From Chloroflexota bacterium (lineage in GTDB: Bacteria; Chloroflexota; Limnocylindria; P2-11E): a DNA stretch of 15,797 nt. Below, one piece after another: positions 14,366 through 15,797 of the stretch. Numbering within the stretch: the stretch's first letter is position 1; each line of letters starts with the position of its first letter. The notes beneath the pieces were generated by a model. That model had not been told where the DNA came from, made no database searches, and saw only the letters and a list, made by a program, of their open reading frames with translations. Location: contig VBEU01000010.1 of assembly GCA_005883775.1 (NCBI GenBank), forward strand, positions 1 to 15,797, written 5' to 3'. The translations under genes and the position numbers were made by a program.

Positions 14366-14679
14366 GCATCGGGAGGGGAGTCGCTGTCCCGCGCGAGTCA
14401 ACGACGCTGGCGGATCTTCTCGATCGAGTTCTGGACAAAGGTCTCGTCGTCGCGGGTGACATCTCGGTCTCCCTCGCGAACGTCGAGCTCCTGACCATCC
14501 GTATTCGTTTGCTCGTCTGCTCGATCGACAAAGCGGAGCAGATCGGCTTGAACTGGTGGAAGTACGACCGCGAGCTCACAAGACGCGACGGTGACGACCA
14601 GACGGCGATCGGCCGCTTGGAAAAGCGCATCGCCGAGCTCGAGCGCGAGCTCGAGCGTTCACGGAAGCCAGGGAGGTAG
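14362..14679 (+). CDS. gvpJ: Gas vesicle protein GvpJ (GvpA-family minor subunit)
   Basis: A 105-residue protein. The GvpA-family core (about 15-60) reads LADLLDRVLDKGLVVAGDIS, VSLANVELLTIRIRLLVCSI and DKAEQIGLNWWKYD. The AGD and the LLTIRIR..S.DKA....WW run are typical of GvpJ rather than the major shell protein. A short charged coiled coil follows (about 84-101, GRLEKRIAELERELERS), which is not part of the core fold and may mediate contacts. The start overlaps the gvpK stop (ATGA). The last codons contain the Shine-Dalgarno for gvpA. Confidence 0.9.
   Translation: MSIGRGVAVPRESTTLADLLDRVLDKGLVVAGDISVSLANVELLTIRIRLLVCSIDKAEQIGLNWWKYDRELTRRDGDDQTAIGRLEKRIAELERELERSRKPGR
14670..14676 (+). promoter_or_regulatory. 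Strong Shine-Dalgarno of gvpA
   Basis: AGGGAGG ends 8 bases before the gvpA ATG (14685) and overlaps the end of gvpJ. It is the only strong ribosome binding site at an internal gvp junction; the other starts rely on stop-start overlap. This fits the need for far more shell protein than accessory proteins. Confidence 0.6.
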
Positions 14680-14684
14680 ACCTC

Positions 14685-14963
14685 ATGCCAGTTGAACGTG
14701 CACCAGGCGGTACAAGCCTCATCGATGTCCTCGACCGGATCCTCGATAAGGGAATCATCATCGATGCGTGGGTCCGGATCTCACTTGTGGGCATCGACCT
14801 CGTCACCGTTGAGGCGCGAGTCGTCGTTGCTTCGATCGACACCTATCTCCGTTACGCGGATGCCCTCGGCCTGATGCCCGCGCAGCGCGCGGGCAGTCTC
14901 GGCGCAGGGGGCGGGTCGGTAGAGTCGGCGACCACCCGTTCGCGTTCGTCGGAGCGCGCTTAA
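14685..14963 (+). CDS. gvpA: Major gas vesicle shell protein GvpA
   Basis: GvpA forms the ribbed, gas-permeable, water-excluding wall of gas vesicles. The core matches the canonical protein closely: SLIDVLDRILDKGIIIDAWV, RISLVGIDLVTVEARVVVAS and IDTYLRYADALGL (residues 11-63), a helix-beta-beta-helix fold. After residue 64 comes a Gly/Ser/Arg-rich tail (SLGAGGGSVES, then TTRSRSSERA), bringing it to 92 residues against about 70 in many species. The start follows a strong Shine-Dalgarno and 5 bases after gvpJ. It is the last gene of the gvp set, whereas gvpA often stands first elsewhere. A perfect 9-bp hairpin lies in its coding sequence where the tail begins. Confidence 0.96.
   Translation: MPVERAPGGTSLIDVLDRILDKGIIIDAWVRISLVGIDLVTVEARVVVASIDTYLRYADALGLMPAQRAGSLGAGGGSVESATTRSRSSERA
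14875..14895 (+). repeat. Perfect 9-bp inverted repeat (hairpin) inside gvpA
   Basis: TGCCCGCGC (14875-14883), loop AGC, GCGCGGGCA (14887-14895). The RNA stem would be very stable. It has no T-run after it and lies within coding sequence (about codons 64-71), so it is not a standard terminator. It coincides with the change from the conserved core to the variable tail. Confidence 0.6.
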
Positions 14964-14981
14964 CGGACCGATTGCCCCTCC

Positions 14982-15797
14982 ATGGCTGATGTCATCCCGC
15001 GCGCGCTCCGGCGCTCGGCGCCGCTGCGGGATCCGCGCGAGACGCTGGAGCCGCTTCTCGACGAGCTGATGCGGAGTCTGGGATTCGAGCGGGCCGCGGT
15101 CCTCCTGTACGACGAGGATCGCGCGGCCCTCGCCGGAAGCTTCGGGATCGGCGTTCCGGACGCGATCGCGCGAGAGCTCGTGATCCCACTCGCGCTCGCG
15201 GACGATCCCATCGTCGCGGTCCTGCGCGGCGGTCTCCCGGCGCGCATCCGCGACGCGACGACCGACGAGCGGATCTCACCCGCGATCCGCAACACTCTGG
15301 CGCAGGCCAGGCTCGGACCGATCGTCGCCGCGCCGCTCAGGAGTACGACGGAGGGCGGGCAGGTCCGCCCGGACGGGAAAGGAAGCGCGACGGCCGGGTG
15401 GGAGCATCGCGGCGAGTGGGCGGGGGTCGTCCTACTCTCTCGTAGGTCGGGGGTCACGCAGAGCGACGTCGACGCCCTCGTTCCTTTCGCTCGACAAGCC
15501 GAAGAAGCGCTCAGTCAGCAGCGGGACGTCGACCTTCTTCGCGACACGAGCGAAGCGCATGCGATCGAGAAGGAATGGCTCTGGTGGATGGTGAACGGTG
15601 TGGGGGACGCGGTGCTCGTCACCGACTCGAACAACGACATGGTCCTTCAGAACCGCCGCGCGGAGCTTTTGTTCCGCGCCGGAGACGAGGACAGCGCGGG
15701 GAAACGCCGCGCGGTGTGGATGAATAATTTCCTCTTCACCGCCGCGCTCTCGACCTGGAACCTGGAACGTATCGGAGCGACCACGAGCCGCGAGGTG
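14982..15797 (+). CDS. GAF-PAS sensor protein, probable histidine kinase, 3' truncated
   Basis: The frame is open from ATG 14982 to the window end, with 272 residues visible. Residues about 20-178 look like a GAF domain: LEPLLDELMRSLGFERAAVL, an acidic YDEDRAALAGSFG turn, VIPLAL, PIVAAPLR and GVVLLSRR. A charged helix follows (EEALSQQRDVDLLRDTSEA), then a PAS domain begins near 200 (WWMVNGVGDAVLVTDSNNDM, VLQNRRAELLF). No transmembrane segment is seen, so sensing should be cytosolic. The GAF-PAS order and linker are typical of histidine kinases, but the catalytic part is beyond the window, so a diguanylate cyclase or phosphatase output cannot be excluded. It lies 18 bases after gvpA on the same strand and may regulate, or be co-transcribed with, the gas vesicle genes. 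Confidence 0.8.
   Translation, partial: MADVIPRALRRSAPLRDPRETLEPLLDELMRSLGFERAAVLLYDEDRAALAGSFGIGVPDAIARELVIPLALADDPIVAVLRGGLPARIRDATTDERISPAIRNTLAQARLGPIVAAPLRSTTEGGQVRPDGKGSATAGWEHRGEWAGVVLLSRRSGVTQSDVDALVPFARQAEEALSQQRDVDLLRDTSEAHAIEKEWLWWMVNGVGDAVLVTDSNNDMVLQNRRAELLFRAGDEDSAGKRRAVWMNNFLFTAALSTWNLERIGATTSREV

Noticed and set aside
14620..14660. Repeated GAGCTCGAGCGC-like DNA at the end of gvpJ
   Set aside because: It is explained by the coding of a short coiled coil (ELERELERS), not by a DNA repeat element.
1..15797. tRNA or rRNA genes, CRISPR arrays, insertion sequences, phage or attachment sites
   Set aside because: Looked for on both strands; no spaced direct repeats, transposase or integrase motifs, or tRNA-like cloverleaf sequence were seen.

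Overview
The window is about 15.8 kb of GC-rich, densely packed bacterial chromosome. It holds 20 protein genes, two of them cut by the window edges. I see no RNA genes, mobile elements or CRISPR arrays, and no gene-free stretch longer than about 75 bases. The gene mix is housekeeping isoprenoid and phospholipid genes, Der GTPase, several secreted lipoproteins, a nickel superoxide dismutase and a gas vesicle operon. With the wording of the Der and GpsA proteins, this suggests a free-living high-GC bacterium, most likely Chloroflexota (Limnocylindria/Ellin6529-like), with an actinobacterial-type lineage as the alternative. The assignment is an inference from memory of the families, not from a search.

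Layout. (1) 1-1417: 3' part of plsC (1-acyl-glycerol-3-phosphate acyltransferase), then ispH (last step of the MEP isoprenoid pathway). (2) 1492-4094: two co-translated lipoproteins with beta-propeller repeats. (3) 4091-5719, minus strand: a regulator with TPR-like helices and a SARP/OmpR-type winged helix at its C-terminus. Its stop codon overlaps that of the second lipoprotein, and its start lies about 20 bases from der. (4) 5741-8771: der-plsY-gpsA, a tightly overlapping set for ribosome assembly and glycerophospholipid synthesis. GpsA makes glycerol-3-phosphate, PlsY adds the first acyl chain and PlsC the second. (5) 8777-10168: a lipoprotein of repeated carboxypeptidase-regulatory-like beta modules, each apparently stapled by a cysteine pair. 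(6) 10214-11238: sodN (Ni-SOD), its dedicated maturation protease sodX, and a four-cysteine YggX/Fe(2+)-trafficking-type protein. (7) 11238-14963: a gas vesicle operon, F-G-L-(S-like)-L/F-K-J-A. (8) 14982-end: a GAF-PAS sensor protein, probably the N-terminal half of a histidine kinase.

Within the gas vesicle operon nearly every junction is an ATGA/GTGA/TGATG overlap. The exceptions are gvpG (a 6-base gap and a TTG start) and the major shell gene gvpA, placed last with its own strong Shine-Dalgarno. The YggX-like gene is translationally coupled to the first gvp gene, so an oxidative-stress/metal cassette runs directly into the flotation operon. No gvpN or gvpO is present in the window.

Three genes (ispH, der, yggX-like) start 6-7 bases after a TANNNT hexamer and lack a Shine-Dalgarno, which points to leaderless mRNAs. 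Two of them share an identical GGTGTG hexamer exactly 17 bases upstream of that element.
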